Shown: positions 41,499 through 51,428, counted from the first letter of the stretch. The stretch: 64,000 nt of DNA from SCRT01 sp036379455 (GCA_036379455.1 DASVGQ010000160.1:1-64000); one strand, 5' to 3'. Made by a program: numbers and translations. The notes: generated by a model not told the origin, from the letters alone.

Positions 41499-41504
41499 TA
41501 TACT
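41499..41504 (+). promoter_or_regulatory. candidate -10 element of the nuo operon
   Basis: TATACT lies 77 bp upstream of the nuoA start in a short AT-richer patch (AATAAAAATCCG just before it). No convincing -35 hexamer at 16-18 bp spacing is visible, so this is tentative. The 216-bp gap between rlmI and nuoA must contain the promoters for both divergent units. Confidence 0.3.
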
Positions 41505-41580
41505 TCCGCCGCTGCGCAAGGCGGCTGTCTTCGCACGGTACGCTGCAGCAACACTCAACCAGTCGCCGCGAGGAAGCTCC

Positions 41581-42033
41581 ATGGACCATTTCGCTCTGCT
41601 CGTCGAAAACTGGTCCTTCGGCCTCTTCGTCCTGGCGATACTCGGAATCGTCGTGGCGATGCTCAGCCTGTCCTGGGTGCTGGGCGGACGGACGCACGGC
41701 GGTGCGCGGGACGACATCTTCGAATCGGGCGTGGTGTCGACGGGCAGTGGTCATCTGCGCTTTCCCGCGAAGTTCTACCTGGTCGCGATGTTCTTCGTCG
41801 TCTTCGACCTCGAGTCCGTATTCATCTACGCGTGGGCCGTGGCGGCGCGGCAGGTCGGCTGGACCGGCTACATCGAGGTCGCGCTGTTCATGGTGATCCT
41901 GTTCGCCGGGCTGGTGTACGTATGGCGACTCGGCGGTCTCGACTGGGGCCCCGCCTCCCGTCGCCGCGCGATGAACCTGCCGAAGATCGAGGGCCGCGTG
42001 ACGACCCGCAAGGCGGTTCCGGCGGAAAACTGA
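41581..42033 (+). CDS. nuoA: NADH-quinone oxidoreductase subunit A
   Basis: Membrane subunit of complex I beside the quinone site. 150 residues from the ATG at 41581, with three spans. The conserved FESGVVSTGSGHLRFPAKFYLVAMFFVVFDLESVFIYAWAV region is split here for length: FESGVVSTGS, then FDLESVFIYAWAV. It begins the nuo operon; nuoB follows after 48 bp. Confidence 0.94.
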   Translation: MDHFALLVENWSFGLFVLAILGIVVAMLSLSWVLGGRTHGGARDDIFESGVVSTGSGHLRFPAKFYLVAMFFVVFDLESVFIYAWAVAARQVGWTGYIEVALFMVILFAGLVYVWRLGGLDWGPASRRRAMNLPKIEGRVTTRKAVPAEN

Positions 42034-42081
42034 TAGAAAGCGCGCGCCACCTCGGCGCGGCGTCATCGAGATCCACAGAAC

Positions 42082-42735
42082 ATGTATTACGAGCTTCAGA
42101 AGATCAGCCCGGACTCGGAAACTCTTCGGCTTGCCCCGACTTCAAAGAAGAGCTTCATCGAGAAGCAGGTGCACCGCAACGTGCTGCTCGGCAAGCTCGA
42201 CGACTTCGTCAACTGGGGGCGCAAGAACTCGATCTGGCCCTACAACTTCGGCCTGTCCTGCTGCTACGTGGAGATGGCGACTGTCTTCACGCCGCCGCAC
42301 GACATTGCCCGCTTCGGCGCTGAGGTCATTCGCGCGTCGCCGCGGCAAGCCGACCTGATGGTCATCGCCGGCACGGTATTCATCAAGATGGCGCCCGTCA
42401 TCCAGCGGCTGTACGAGCAGATGCTGGAGCCGAAGTGGGTCATCTCCATGGGCGCCTGTGCGAACTCCGGCGGCATGTTCGACATCTATTCCGTCGTGCA
42501 AGGCGTCGACAAGTTCCTGCCGGTGGACGTGTACGTGCCCGGCTGCCCGCCGCGTCCGGAGGCTTTCCTCGAAGGCCTGATGCTGCTACAGCGCGCGATC
42601 GAGAACGAAGTGCGGCCGCTGTCATGGGTGGTCGGCGACCAGCGCATCTACCGCAAGCCCATGCCGGCACAGCGCGACGTCAAGCTGGCGAAACGGCGCG
42701 CCGAAACCACCCTGCGTTCACCCGACACGGTCTGA
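42082..42735 (+). CDS. nuoB: NADH-quinone oxidoreductase subunit B
   Basis: Carries cluster N2, the last iron-sulfur centre before quinone. 217 residues. Cluster ligands are visible in FGLSCCYVEM (paired cysteines), SMGACANSGGMFD, and YVPGCPPRPEA. The N-terminal NWGRKNSIWPYNFGL stretch matches the E. coli-type subunit. Confidence 0.97.
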   Translation: MYYELQKISPDSETLRLAPTSKKSFIEKQVHRNVLLGKLDDFVNWGRKNSIWPYNFGLSCCYVEMATVFTPPHDIARFGAEVIRASPRQADLMVIAGTVFIKMAPVIQRLYEQMLEPKWVISMGACANSGGMFDIYSVVQGVDKFLPVDVYVPGCPPRPEAFLEGLMLLQRAIENEVRPLSWVVGDQRIYRKPMPAQRDVKLAKRRAETTLRSPDTV

Positions 42736-42742
42736 GCTCTCC

Positions 42743-44560
42743 ATGCCTGACGACGTAGCACTCGCTCCCACGCAGCCGGTGGTTGTCCCGGAGGTCGTCC
42801 GCGAACTGACCACGCGCTTCGGCGAGTCGACGTTCACGGTGCAGCTGACGGTGGGTGGCGTTCCGACCCTGTGGGTCGCGAAGAATCAGTTGCGCGACGT
42901 GTTAAAGTACCTCAAGACGGAGGTTCCGAAGCCCTACCGCATGCTGCTGGACCTGCACGGCATCGACGAGCGGCTGCGCATCCATCGCCAGGGCTTCCCG
43001 AAAGTCGAGGGGCCCGGAACCCACGACTTCACGGTCTTCTACCACCTGCTGTCCATTGAGCGCGACATGGCCACGCACGGCGGCGGCGACGTGCGCATCA
43101 AGGTCGCGCTGGCGGGCCTTGAGCCGCACCTGCCGACCATCACCGGGCTGTTCGCCAACGCGAACTGGTACGAACGCGAGGTCTGGGATCAGTACGGCGT
43201 CGTGTTCGACGGCCACCCCAACCTGCGGCGAATCCTCAACACGCCGACGTGGGTAGGCCACCCGCTGCGCAAGGACTATCCCGCGCGCGCCACCGAGTTC
43301 GATCCCTACCAGCTCGACGCCCTCAAGACCGACATGGAGCAGGAGGCCCTGCGCTTCACGCCGGAGGAATGGGGCATGAAGCGGCGAGCGGAGAACGAGG
43401 ACTTCATGTTCCTCAACCTCGGCCCGAACCACCCATCCGCCCACGGGGCCTTCCGCATCATCCTGCAGCTGGACGGCGAGGAAATCCTCGACTGCGTGCC
43501 CGACATCGGCTACCACCACCGCGGCACGGAGAAGATGGGGGAGCGCCAGTCCTGGCACACCTTCATCCCCTACTGCGACCGCATCGACTACCTCGGCGGC
43601 GTGATGAACGAGCTGCCGTACGTGATGGCGATCGAGAAGCTCGCCGGCATCGAGGTGCCCGACCGCGTGAAGGTCGTCCGCGTCATGATGTCGGAGTTCT
43701 TCCGCATCACCTCGCACCTGCTGTTCTACGGCACTTTCGCCCAGGACATCGGCATGATGTCGCCGGTGTTCTACATGTTCACGGACCGCCAGAAGGCCTA
43801 TGACGTCATCGAGGCCGTCACCGGTTTTCGCATGCACCCGGAGTGGTTCCGCATCGGCGGCATCGCCCAGGACCTGCCGAAGGGCTGGGACAAGAACGTC
43901 GAGACCTTCCTCAAGTGGATGCCCAAGCGCCTGAAGGAATATGACCATTCCACTCTGCGCAACGGCCTCATCAAGTCCCGCACCATCCATGTCGGGGAGT
44001 ACGACGCGGCGGCCGCGCAGGAATGGGGTGTCACTGGCGCCGGTCTGCGGGCCACCGGCGTGAACTACGACCTGCGCAAGGCGCGGCCGTATTCAGGCTT
44101 CGAGAATTTCGACTTCGAGGTGCCGCTCGGCAACAACGGCGACTGCTACGACCGCCTGAAGGTGCGACACGAGGAGATCCGCCAGAGCTGCCGGATCATC
44201 GAACAATGCCTGAAAAACATGCCATCGGGCCCCTACAAGGCGGATCACCCGTTGACCACGCCGCCGCCGAAGGAGCGCACGCTGCACGACATCGAGACGC
44301 TCATCACGCACTTCCTCGGCGTGTCGTGGGGTCCCGTCATGCCGGTCGGTGAAACTTATTCCGCGATCGAGGCGACCAAGGGGCTGAACAGCTACTACTG
44401 CATCTCCGACGGCAGCACGATGAGCTACCGCACGCGCATCCGTACGCCGAGCTTCCCGCACCTGCAGATGATCCCCTCCATCATCCGCGGCAGCATGATT
44501 CCCGACCTGATCGCGCTGCTGGCCTCCATCGACTTCGTCATGGCCGACGTCGACCGCTGA
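42743..44560 (+). CDS. nuoCD: NADH-quinone oxidoreductase fused subunit C/D
   Basis: 605 residues. The first part (about 1-190) is the NuoC 30-kDa domain (NANWYEREVWDQYGVVFDGH, then RRILNTPTWVGHPLRKDYP) and the rest is the NuoD 49-kDa quinone-binding domain (FLNLGPNHPSAHGAFRI, DCVPDIGYHHRGTEKMGE, ending in LLASIDFVMADVDR). Fusion of NuoC and NuoD is the E. coli/Pseudomonas arrangement; most proteobacteria have separate genes. Part of the peripheral arm near N2. Confidence 0.97.
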   Translation: MPDDVALAPTQPVVVPEVVRELTTRFGESTFTVQLTVGGVPTLWVAKNQLRDVLKYLKTEVPKPYRMLLDLHGIDERLRIHRQGFPKVEGPGTHDFTVFYHLLSIERDMATHGGGDVRIKVALAGLEPHLPTITGLFANANWYEREVWDQYGVVFDGHPNLRRILNTPTWVGHPLRKDYPARATEFDPYQLDALKTDMEQEALRFTPEEWGMKRRAENEDFMFLNLGPNHPSAHGAFRIILQLDGEEILDCVPDIGYHHRGTEKMGERQSWHTFIPYCDRIDYLGGVMNELPYVMAIEKLAGIEVPDRVKVVRVMMSEFFRITSHLLFYGTFAQDIGMMSPVFYMFTDRQKAYDVIEAVTGFRMHPEWFRIGGIAQDLPKGWDKNVETFLKWMPKRLKEYDHSTLRNGLIKSRTIHVGEYDAAAAQEWGVTGAGLRATGVNYDLRKARPYSGFENFDFEVPLGNNGDCYDRLKVRHEEIRQSCRIIEQCLKNMPSGPYKADHPLTTPPPKERTLHDIETLITHFLGVSWGPVMPVGETYSAIEATKGLNSYYCISDGSTMSYRTRIRTPSFPHLQMIPSIIRGSMIPDLIALLASIDFVMADVDR

Positions 44561-44564
44561 AATC

Positions 44565-45095
44565 ATGATCCAACTCAAAGACCTTCCGAAGAACCCCCAG
44601 GCACGCGGATCCGTCAAGCAGCCGCCCTTCACCATGCATCCGGAGGATCGTGCCGCGATCGAGCACGAGGCATCGTTCTACGACGATCCCCAGGCCGCCG
44701 TGATCGAGGCGCTCAAGATCGTGCAGAAGCGCGAAGGTTGGGTATCCGACGGCGCCATCCGCGCCATCGGCGAGGTGCTGGGCCTCGGCGAGAGCACCGT
44801 CGATGGTGTCGCGACGTTCTACAACATGATCTTCCGCCAACCGGTGGGTCGCCACGTCATCAAGCTGTGCGACAGCACGCCCTGCTACCTGTGCGGTTAC
44901 GAGAAGCTCAAGGATGCGTTCTGCGAGCACCTCGGCATCGACTACGGCCAGACCACGCCGGACAACCGCTTCACGCTGCTGCCCATCGTCTGCCTCGGTG
45001 CCTGTGATCGCGCGCCCGTTCTGATGATTGACGACGACACGCATTTCAACGTCACGCCGGACAAGATCGACGCGCTGCTGGAGCCCTACGCATGA
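44565..45095 (+). CDS. nuoE: NADH-quinone oxidoreductase subunit E
   Basis: 24-kDa thioredoxin-like subunit with binuclear cluster N1a. 176 residues. Ligands are CDSTPC (C-x4-C) and CLGAC (C-x3-C). A helical bundle with ALKIVQKREGWVSDGAI precedes them. It overlaps nuoF by 4 bp and starts 4 bp after nuoCD. Confidence 0.96.
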   Translation: MIQLKDLPKNPQARGSVKQPPFTMHPEDRAAIEHEASFYDDPQAAVIEALKIVQKREGWVSDGAIRAIGEVLGLGESTVDGVATFYNMIFRQPVGRHVIKLCDSTPCYLCGYEKLKDAFCEHLGIDYGQTTPDNRFTLLPIVCLGACDRAPVLMIDDDTHFNVTPDKIDALLEPYA

Positions 45096-46414
45096 GCGCG
45101 AACCCCGCTTTCGAGCGCCCGCTCACGGCGCATATCGATCCGACGCGTGAACCGCCTTCCTTGACGGAGTACGAATCCTTCGGCGGCTACCGGGCGCTGA
45201 AGAAGGCGATCAAGGAGCTCAAGCCGGGTGACGTCACGCAGCTCGTCAAGGACGCCAACCTGCGCGGCCGCGGCGGCGCGGGCTTCCCGACCGGCGTGAA
45301 GTGGAGCCTGGTGCCGATGGGCCCCGACGCACCGAAGGACAAGTACGTCGTCTGCAACGGCGACGAGATGGAGCCGGGCACCTTCAAGGACCGGCTGCTG
45401 ATGGAAGGCAATCCGCATCAGCTGGTCGAAGCCATGCTGGTGTCCGGGTACGCGATCCAGGCCTCGCGCGCCTACATCTTCCTGCGCGGCGAGTATGTCC
45501 TCGCGGCGCAGCGCCTGCGCAAGGCGATCGCCGAGGCGACAGAGGCCGGCTACATCGGCGAGCACATCCTCGGCGGCGAGTGGGGCATCACGCTGTCGGT
45601 CCACACCGGCGCGGGCCGCTACATCTGCGGCGAGGAGACGGCGCTCATCAACTCGCTGGAAGGCCGGCGCGCCAATCCGCGCTCCAAGCCGCCGTTTCCG
45701 CAGATCGCCGGCCTGTGGGGCAAGCCGACGGTCGTCAACAACGTCGAGACCTTCTGCAACGTGCCGCACATCGTGGTCAACGGCGCGGAGTGGTTCACGG
45801 GATTGTCGCAGGGGCGCAGCAAGGAGGGAGGCACCAAGCTTTACGGCGTGTCAGGCCGGGTCAAGCGCCCGGGATGCTGGGAACTGCCGATCGGCACGAC
45901 CGGTCGCGAGATCCTCGAGGACCACGCCGGCGGCATGGCCGACGGACTCAAGCTCAAGTGCTGGCTGCCCGGCGGCGCGTCCACGGACTTCCTGCTCCCC
46001 GAACATCTCGATCTGCCGATGGACTTCGAGAGCCTTGGCAAGGTGCACAGCCGCATGGGCACCGGGCTGATCACGGTCATCGACGACCGGCAGGACATCA
46101 TCGCGGTGCTGGCGAACATCGAGAAATTCTTCGGTCAGGAGTCTTGCGGCTGGTGCACGCCATGCCGGGACGGCCTGCCGTGGGCGTCCAAGACGCTGCT
46201 GGCCATGGCCAACGGTGAAGGTCGCGAGGGCGACATCGAAGTGCTCGAGGATATCGTGGAAGCCAACAGCCCAGGCCGGACCTTCTGCGCGCTGGCACCC
46301 GGTGCGGCCGAACCGCTGCAGAGCGCGCTGCGTTACTTCCGCGGCGAGTTCGAGGCCGCGATCGCGCGCAGCGGCGCGAAGGCGATCGACAGCAACGCGA
46401 AGGCGGTGGCGTGA
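45092..46414 (+). CDS. nuoF: NADH-quinone oxidoreductase subunit F
   Basis: 51-kDa subunit that binds NADH and FMN and carries cluster N3. 440 residues with the glycine-rich NADH loop GRGGAGFPTGVKW, the FMN region CNGDEMEPGTFKDR and GAGRYICGEETALINSLEG, and the cluster ligands ESCGWCTPCRDG plus a fourth Cys in GRTFCALAPGA. It overlaps nuoE (ATGA). Confidence 0.97.
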   Translation: MSANPAFERPLTAHIDPTREPPSLTEYESFGGYRALKKAIKELKPGDVTQLVKDANLRGRGGAGFPTGVKWSLVPMGPDAPKDKYVVCNGDEMEPGTFKDRLLMEGNPHQLVEAMLVSGYAIQASRAYIFLRGEYVLAAQRLRKAIAEATEAGYIGEHILGGEWGITLSVHTGAGRYICGEETALINSLEGRRANPRSKPPFPQIAGLWGKPTVVNNVETFCNVPHIVVNGAEWFTGLSQGRSKEGGTKLYGVSGRVKRPGCWELPIGTTGREILEDHAGGMADGLKLKCWLPGGASTDFLLPEHLDLPMDFESLGKVHSRMGTGLITVIDDRQDIIAVLANIEKFFGQESCGWCTPCRDGLPWASKTLLAMANGEGREGDIEVLEDIVEANSPGRTFCALAPGAAEPLQSALRYFRGEFEAAIARSGAKAIDSNAKAVA

Positions 46415-46532
46415 CGCGCCCGGCGACGCATCTGCCGGACCCGCCGCCCTTCGCCCGGAGCGTTGCAACGACTCATGGCGTGACGGCGCCGGTGCGGCTC
46501 TCCCCTACACCGTTTCATCCAGGATCCTGACA

Positions 46533-49277
46533 GTGGCCACCATTCACGTTGACGGCACGGAATACGAAGTCGACGGCAACGACAACCTGCTGCACGCGTG
46601 CCTGAGCCTGGGGCTCGATATCCCGTATTTCTGCTATCACCCGGCGCTCGGCAGCGTGGGCGCCTGTCGGCAGTGCGGCATCGTTCGCTACAAGGACGCC
46701 GACGACAAGCGCGGCCGCATCGTCATGGCCTGCATGACGCCCGCGACCGACGGCACCTATATCTCGATCGAGGACAAGGAGGCCAAAAAATTCCGGCGCT
46801 CGGTCGACGAATACCTGATGGTCAACCACCCGCACGACTGCCCGGTCTGCCCGGAGGGCGGCCACTGCCACCTGCAGGACGTGACGGTGATGACCGGCCA
46901 GCACAAGCGTCGCTACCGCTTCACTAAGCGCACGCACATCAACCAGGATCTCGGTCCCTTCCTGCTGCACGAGATGAATCGCTGCATCGCGTGCTATCGC
47001 TGCGTCCGCTTCTACAACGATTACGCCGACGGCACCGACTTCGGCGTGTTCGGCGCGCACGACAACGTCTACTTCGGGCGCATCACCGACGGCACGCTGG
47101 AAAACGAGTTCGCCGGCAACCTCTCGGAGGTCTGCCCCACCGGTGTGTTCACGGACAAGACCCACTCCGACCACTACGTGCGCAAGTGGGATCTGCAGTA
47201 CGCGCCGAGCGTATGCATGCACTGCTCGCTGGGCTGCAACATCTCGCCTGGAGAGCGCTATGGCGAGATCCGCCGCGTGGAGAACCGCTACCACGGCGAG
47301 ATCAACCACTACTTCCTGTGCGACCGCGGCCGTTACGGCTACGGCTACCAGAATCGCCGGGACAGGCCGCGCGTGGCGTTCATCACCCGGGACGGCGAGC
47401 AGAAGCAGGCGACGGTGGACGACGCCATGGCGCGTGTCGGCGAACTGCTGGACGGCGCCAAGCGCGCGATCGGCATCGGCTCGCCGCGAGCCAGCATCGA
47501 ATCGAACTACGCGCTGCGTGAACTGGTCGGTGCGGACAACTTCTACGACGGACACTCCGATGACGAACATCCGCTCGTCGAACGTGTCCTGCAGATCCTG
47601 CGTGAAGGCCCGGTCGCCAGCGCCACGCTGCGCGGGCTCGAAACGGCGGACGCTGCGCTGGTCCTCGGTGAGGACGTCACGCAGACCGCGCCACGCATTG
47701 CGCTCTCGCTGCGGCAGACCGCGAAAGGCAAGGCCGTCAAGCTCGCCGCCGAACGCGGCGTGCATGAGTGGGATGCGGGTCCAGTCATCAACATCGGGCA
47801 GGGGCGCAAGAACCCGATCTTCCTGACGGCGACGCACGCCACGCGCCTCGACGACGCCGCGAAGGATTGCTACCGCGGAGTCGTCGAGGATCAGGCCCGT
47901 CTCGGCTTTGCCGTGGCGCATTTCATTGATCCGCAGGCGCCGGAAGTCGCCGAGCTGGATGACGCAACACAGGCGCTTGCCAAGCGCATCGCCGACGACC
48001 TCATGGCCGCCGAGAAGCCGGTTGTCATCTCCGGAACCGGTGCGCGTTCGATCGCAGTACTCGACGCGGCCGCGAACGTCGCGTGGGCGTTGCACGCGCG
48101 CGGCCGGAAGGTCGAGATCTTCCTGACGCTGCCGGAGGCCAACAGCTTCGGTCTCGGCATGATGCACGCACGTCCGCTGGGTGAAGCGCTCAAGGCGTTG
48201 GGCGGCGGCGACGCGGACGTCGCCATCGTCGTGGAGAACGATCTCTATCGCCGCGCGGCACGACCCGACGTGGAATCCGCGCTGGAGCACACGCGCGTCA
48301 TTGCCGTCGACCATGAGCCGACCGACACCGTGCAGCACGCCGAGGTAGTGCTGCCGGCTTCGACGTCTTTCGAAGGCGACGGAACGGTCGTCAACAACGA
48401 GGGCCGCGCGCAACGCTTCTTCCAGGTCTTCGACACCGCCTACTACCACCAGGACATCGTTACCACCGAGTCTTGGCGCTGGCTGCGGCGCGCCAAGAAC
48501 CACGTGGCAGCCAATGGCCAGGACGCGTCCACGCTCGACGAGCTGACGACCGCCTGCGCCGAGACCTTCCCGGAACTGAGCCTCATCACCGCCGCGGCGC
48601 CCGGCTCGCAGTTCCGCATCGACGGCCTCAAGGCGGCGCGCGAACCGCACCGCTACAGCGGACGAACCGCCATGCGCGCGAAGTTCTCGGTCCACGAGCC
48701 ACATCCGCCGCGCGACGCGGACTCAGCGCTGGCCTACTCCATGGAAGGCTACAACGGCACGGGCGCGGACGAGACCGTCCGTCCGGCGGCACTCATTCCC
48801 TACGCGTGGTCACCGGGCTGGAACTCGCCGCAGGCGGTCAACAAGCTGCAGGAATACGTCGGCGGTCCGCTGCGCGGGGGAGATCCGGGAAAGCGCCTCG
48901 TCGAACCGACGGCGAACGCCGGCCTGCGTTACTACGACGAGGTCCCGGCCGCATTCGCGCCGTCCAGCGATGTGCTGCGCGTCGTGTCCCTGCCGCAGAT
49001 CTACGGGTCGGAGATGCTTTCGGCAAGAGCCCCCGCGGTCGCGTCGCGCATCCCGCCCGCCTATGTCGCTCTGCCGACACAGCTCGCCACTGCGCAGGCG
49101 CTGAAGGAAGGCGACCTCGCCGTCGTGCATCTCGGTGATACCTCGCTGCATCTCCCGGTGCGCGTGTCCACCGCGATGCCGGCCGGCGTCATCGGCCTGC
49201 CGGAAGGCTCGGCCGGGATTCCGTGGCTGGCTGCCGGCATTACCGCAACCCTCAGTCGTGAAATCGCAGGATCCTGA
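46533..49277 (+). CDS. nuoG: NADH-quinone oxidoreductase subunit G (long, N7-containing type)
   Basis: 914 residues from a GTG at 46533 (AGGA 8 nt upstream). N-terminal ferredoxin-like part with N1b ligands (FCYHPALGSVGACRQC), the HDCPVCPEGGHCHLQD segment, N4/N5 ligands (CIACYRCVRF), then the extra N7 motif CMHCSLGC ... C with 27 residues before the fourth Cys, and a molybdopterin-type domain. N7 and this length are E. coli-like. The 118-bp gap after nuoF is longer than other gaps in the operon. Confidence 0.95.
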   Translation: MATIHVDGTEYEVDGNDNLLHACLSLGLDIPYFCYHPALGSVGACRQCGIVRYKDADDKRGRIVMACMTPATDGTYISIEDKEAKKFRRSVDEYLMVNHPHDCPVCPEGGHCHLQDVTVMTGQHKRRYRFTKRTHINQDLGPFLLHEMNRCIACYRCVRFYNDYADGTDFGVFGAHDNVYFGRITDGTLENEFAGNLSEVCPTGVFTDKTHSDHYVRKWDLQYAPSVCMHCSLGCNISPGERYGEIRRVENRYHGEINHYFLCDRGRYGYGYQNRRDRPRVAFITRDGEQKQATVDDAMARVGELLDGAKRAIGIGSPRASIESNYALRELVGADNFYDGHSDDEHPLVERVLQILREGPVASATLRGLETADAALVLGEDVTQTAPRIALSLRQTAKGKAVKLAAERGVHEWDAGPVINIGQGRKNPIFLTATHATRLDDAAKDCYRGVVEDQARLGFAVAHFIDPQAPEVAELDDATQALAKRIADDLMAAEKPVVISGTGARSIAVLDAAANVAWALHARGRKVEIFLTLPEANSFGLGMMHARPLGEALKALGGGDADVAIVVENDLYRRAARPDVESALEHTRVIAVDHEPTDTVQHAEVVLPASTSFEGDGTVVNNEGRAQRFFQVFDTAYYHQDIVTTESWRWLRRAKNHVAANGQDASTLDELTTACAETFPELSLITAAAPGSQFRIDGLKAAREPHRYSGRTAMRAKFSVHEPHPPRDADSALAYSMEGYNGTGADETVRPAALIPYAWSPGWNSPQAVNKLQEYVGGPLRGGDPGKRLVEPTANAGLRYYDEVPAAFAPSSDVLRVVSLPQIYGSEMLSARAPAVASRIPPAYVALPTQLATAQALKEGDLAVVHLGDTSLHLPVRVSTAMPAGVIGLPEGSAGIPWLAAGITATLSREIAGS

Positions 49278-49285
49278 ACGCACCC

Positions 49286-50260
49286 ATGTCCATCTTCACG
49301 CCCGAAGTCATCGCGATCATCATCGGCGTCGTCAAGGCGATCGTCATCCTGCTGGGGGTGGTGATCGTCTCGGCGTTGATGATCTGGTGGGAGCGCCGCC
49401 TGCTGGGGTTCTGGCAGGACCGCTGGGGTCCGAACCGGGTGTGGTTCCTTGGCATCGGCCAGGTCGTGGCGGACATGGTGAAAATCTTCATGAAGGAAGA
49501 TTGGATCCCGCGCTTCGTCGACAAACCGGTGTTCATCGTCGCGCCCGCCGTGTCGATGACCACGATGCTGATGGCCTTCGCAGTGATCCCCGTGGCCCCG
49601 GGCTGGCGCGTCATCAACATCAACGTCGGCGCGCTGTACTTCCTCGCGATGGTGTCGCTGTCGGTCTACGCGGTGATGCTCGGCGGCTGGTCGTCGAACA
49701 GCAAGTACGCGCTGCTTGGCGGCGTGCGAGCCGCGGCGCAGATGATGAGCTACGAAGTCTTCATGGGCCTGGCGATGATGGGCGTAGTCGTGGAAGCCGG
49801 CTCCTTCTCCTTCGACAAGATCGTCGCAGCGCAGCACGGGCTGTGGTATGTCGTCCCGCAGTTCCTCGGCTTCCTGCTGTTCCTGACCGCCGGCGTGGCG
49901 GCCACGCACCGCGCGCCCTTCGACATTCCGGAAGCGGAGCAGGAGTTGACCGCCGGCTACCACACGGAGTACTCGGGCATGAAGTTCGGCATGTTCTTCG
50001 TTGCCGAGTACGTCGCGATCACGTTGGTATCGGCACTTATCGCCACTCTGTTCTTCGGCGGCTGGCAAGGGCCGTGGCTGCCGCCGGCGGCGTGGTTCGT
50101 GATCAAGACCGGGTTCTTCATGTGCTTCTTCATCCTGCTGCGGGCTGCCCTGCCACGCCCGCGCTATGACCACTTCATGGAAGGCGGCTGGAAGGTGATG
50201 CTGCCGCTGGCGCTGGCGAACGTGCTGGTCACGGGCGCCGTGGTCCTGGCCGTAGGCTAG
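49286..50260 (+). CDS. nuoH: NADH-quinone oxidoreductase subunit H
   Basis: Membrane subunit joining the peripheral arm to the membrane arm and forming part of the quinone tunnel. 324 residues, about eight spans. Conserved WWERRLLGFWQDRWGPNRV, the acidic loop THRAPFDIPEAEQELTAGYH and YSGMKFGMFFVAEY are visible. It follows nuoG by 8 bp. Confidence 0.96.
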   Translation: MSIFTPEVIAIIIGVVKAIVILLGVVIVSALMIWWERRLLGFWQDRWGPNRVWFLGIGQVVADMVKIFMKEDWIPRFVDKPVFIVAPAVSMTTMLMAFAVIPVAPGWRVININVGALYFLAMVSLSVYAVMLGGWSSNSKYALLGGVRAAAQMMSYEVFMGLAMMGVVVEAGSFSFDKIVAAQHGLWYVVPQFLGFLLFLTAGVAATHRAPFDIPEAEQELTAGYHTEYSGMKFGMFFVAEYVAITLVSALIATLFFGGWQGPWLPPAAWFVIKTGFFMCFFILLRAALPRPRYDHFMEGGWKVMLPLALANVLVTGAVVLAVG

Positions 50261-50282
50261 ATACGAGAGAGCGAGCGTACCG

Positions 50283-50828
50283 ATGAGAGTCTGGTTGATC
50301 CTTGAAGGAGTCTGGAGCAACGTCGTCACCCTGTGGCTGATCTTCGCGCACCTGTGGCGCCACAAGGACACGATCAGCTACCCGGAGACCATGCCCTACC
50401 TGCCTCCGCGCTACCGCGGGCGCATCATCCTCACGCGTGACCCCGACGGCGACGAGCGCTGCGTGGCGTGCAACCTGTGCGCGGTCGTGTGCCCGGTGAG
50501 CTGCATCTCCCTGCAGAAGGCGGAGCGGCCGGAGGACGGGCGCTGGTACCCGGAATGGTTTCGCATCAACTTCTCGCGCTGCATCTTCTGCGGTTTCTGC
50601 GAGGAAGCCTGCCCGACCAACGCGATCCAGCTCACGCCGGACTTCGAGATGTCCGAATACGACCGACAAAACATGGTCTACGAGAAGGAGCACCTGCTCA
50701 TCTCGGGGACCGGCAAGTACCACGACTACAACTTCTACCGCGTTGCCGGCAAGAGCATCGCCGGCAAACCGAAGGGCGCCGGCGAGAACGAAGCTGCGCC
50801 CATCAGCGTCAAGACACTCATGCCCTGA
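50283..50828 (+). CDS. nuoI: NADH-quinone oxidoreductase subunit I
   Basis: Ferredoxin-like subunit with clusters N6a and N6b. 181 residues. Two 4Fe-4S motifs: CVACNLCAVVCPVSC and CIFCGFCEEACPTNAI. The N-terminal LWLIFAHLWRHKDTISYPE helix lies on the membrane surface. A 96-bp gap separates it from nuoJ. Confidence 0.96.
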   Translation: MRVWLILEGVWSNVVTLWLIFAHLWRHKDTISYPETMPYLPPRYRGRIILTRDPDGDERCVACNLCAVVCPVSCISLQKAERPEDGRWYPEWFRINFSRCIFCGFCEEACPTNAIQLTPDFEMSEYDRQNMVYEKEHLLISGTGKYHDYNFYRVAGKSIAGKPKGAGENEAAPISVKTLMP

Positions 50829-50924
50829 AGGCCTGCGCCGCCGCCCTCGCTTGCTCGTCGGTCTCCCGCCCCGCAGCTACCTCGGCTGGGCGACGTGAGC
50901 CGGCCTCACTACTGATCACGCCTC

Positions 50925-51428
50925 ATGCTCATATCCTTCTACATCTGTTCCGCCGTGGCGATCCTCGCGACGCTGCTGGCGATCGCCGGCCCGAGCCCCA
51001 TGCATTCGCTGCTGGAGCTCATCGTGTCGCTGCTGGCGGTGGGACTGATCTTCTTCACGCTCGGCGCGCCCTTCGCGGGCATCCTCGAGGTCATCGTCTA
51101 CGCCGGCGCGATCATGGTGCTGTTCGTATTCGTCGTGATGATGCTCAACCTCGGCGACGAGACCGTGCAGCAGGAGCGCAGCTGGTTGAAGCCGTCGGCG
51201 TGGGTGGCGCCAGCGATCCTCGCCTTGATCCTGCTCGCTGAGCTCATGCAGCTGCTGTTGACGCGCCCGGAAGGCACGGCTTTCGCCGGCGGCAAGGTGG
51301 TCGGCGCTACGGAAGTCGGAATGTCGCTGTACGGACCCTATCTGCTGGCCGTCGAGCTCGGCTCCATGTTGCTGCTCGCCGGCCTCATCGCCGCCTTCCA
51401 TCTCGGCCGCGACCCCGAGGGTCGCTGA
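50925..51428 (+). CDS. nuoJ: NADH-quinone oxidoreductase subunit J
   Basis: 167 residues, five spans. The NuoJ signature VYAGAIMVLFVFVVMMLNLG carries the mid-membrane break involved in coupling. The C-terminal half (ELGSMLLLAGLIAAFHLGR) also matches the family. No clear overlap with its neighbours. Confidence 0.94.
   Translation: MLISFYICSAVAILATLLAIAGPSPMHSLLELIVSLLAVGLIFFTLGAPFAGILEVIVYAGAIMVLFVFVVMMLNLGDETVQQERSWLKPSAWVAPAILALILLAELMQLLLTRPEGTAFAGGKVVGATEVGMSLYGPYLLAVELGSMLLLAGLIAAFHLGRDPEGR

Noticed and set aside
41365..42066. N-terminal extension of the RlmI-like frame to 42066
   Set aside because: The extension is antisense to nuoA and lacks homology; the PUA domain begins at the GTG at 41364.
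46515..48704. 729-codon minus-strand open frame
   Set aside because: Antisense to nuoG with no recognisable domain; nuoG is conserved along its length.
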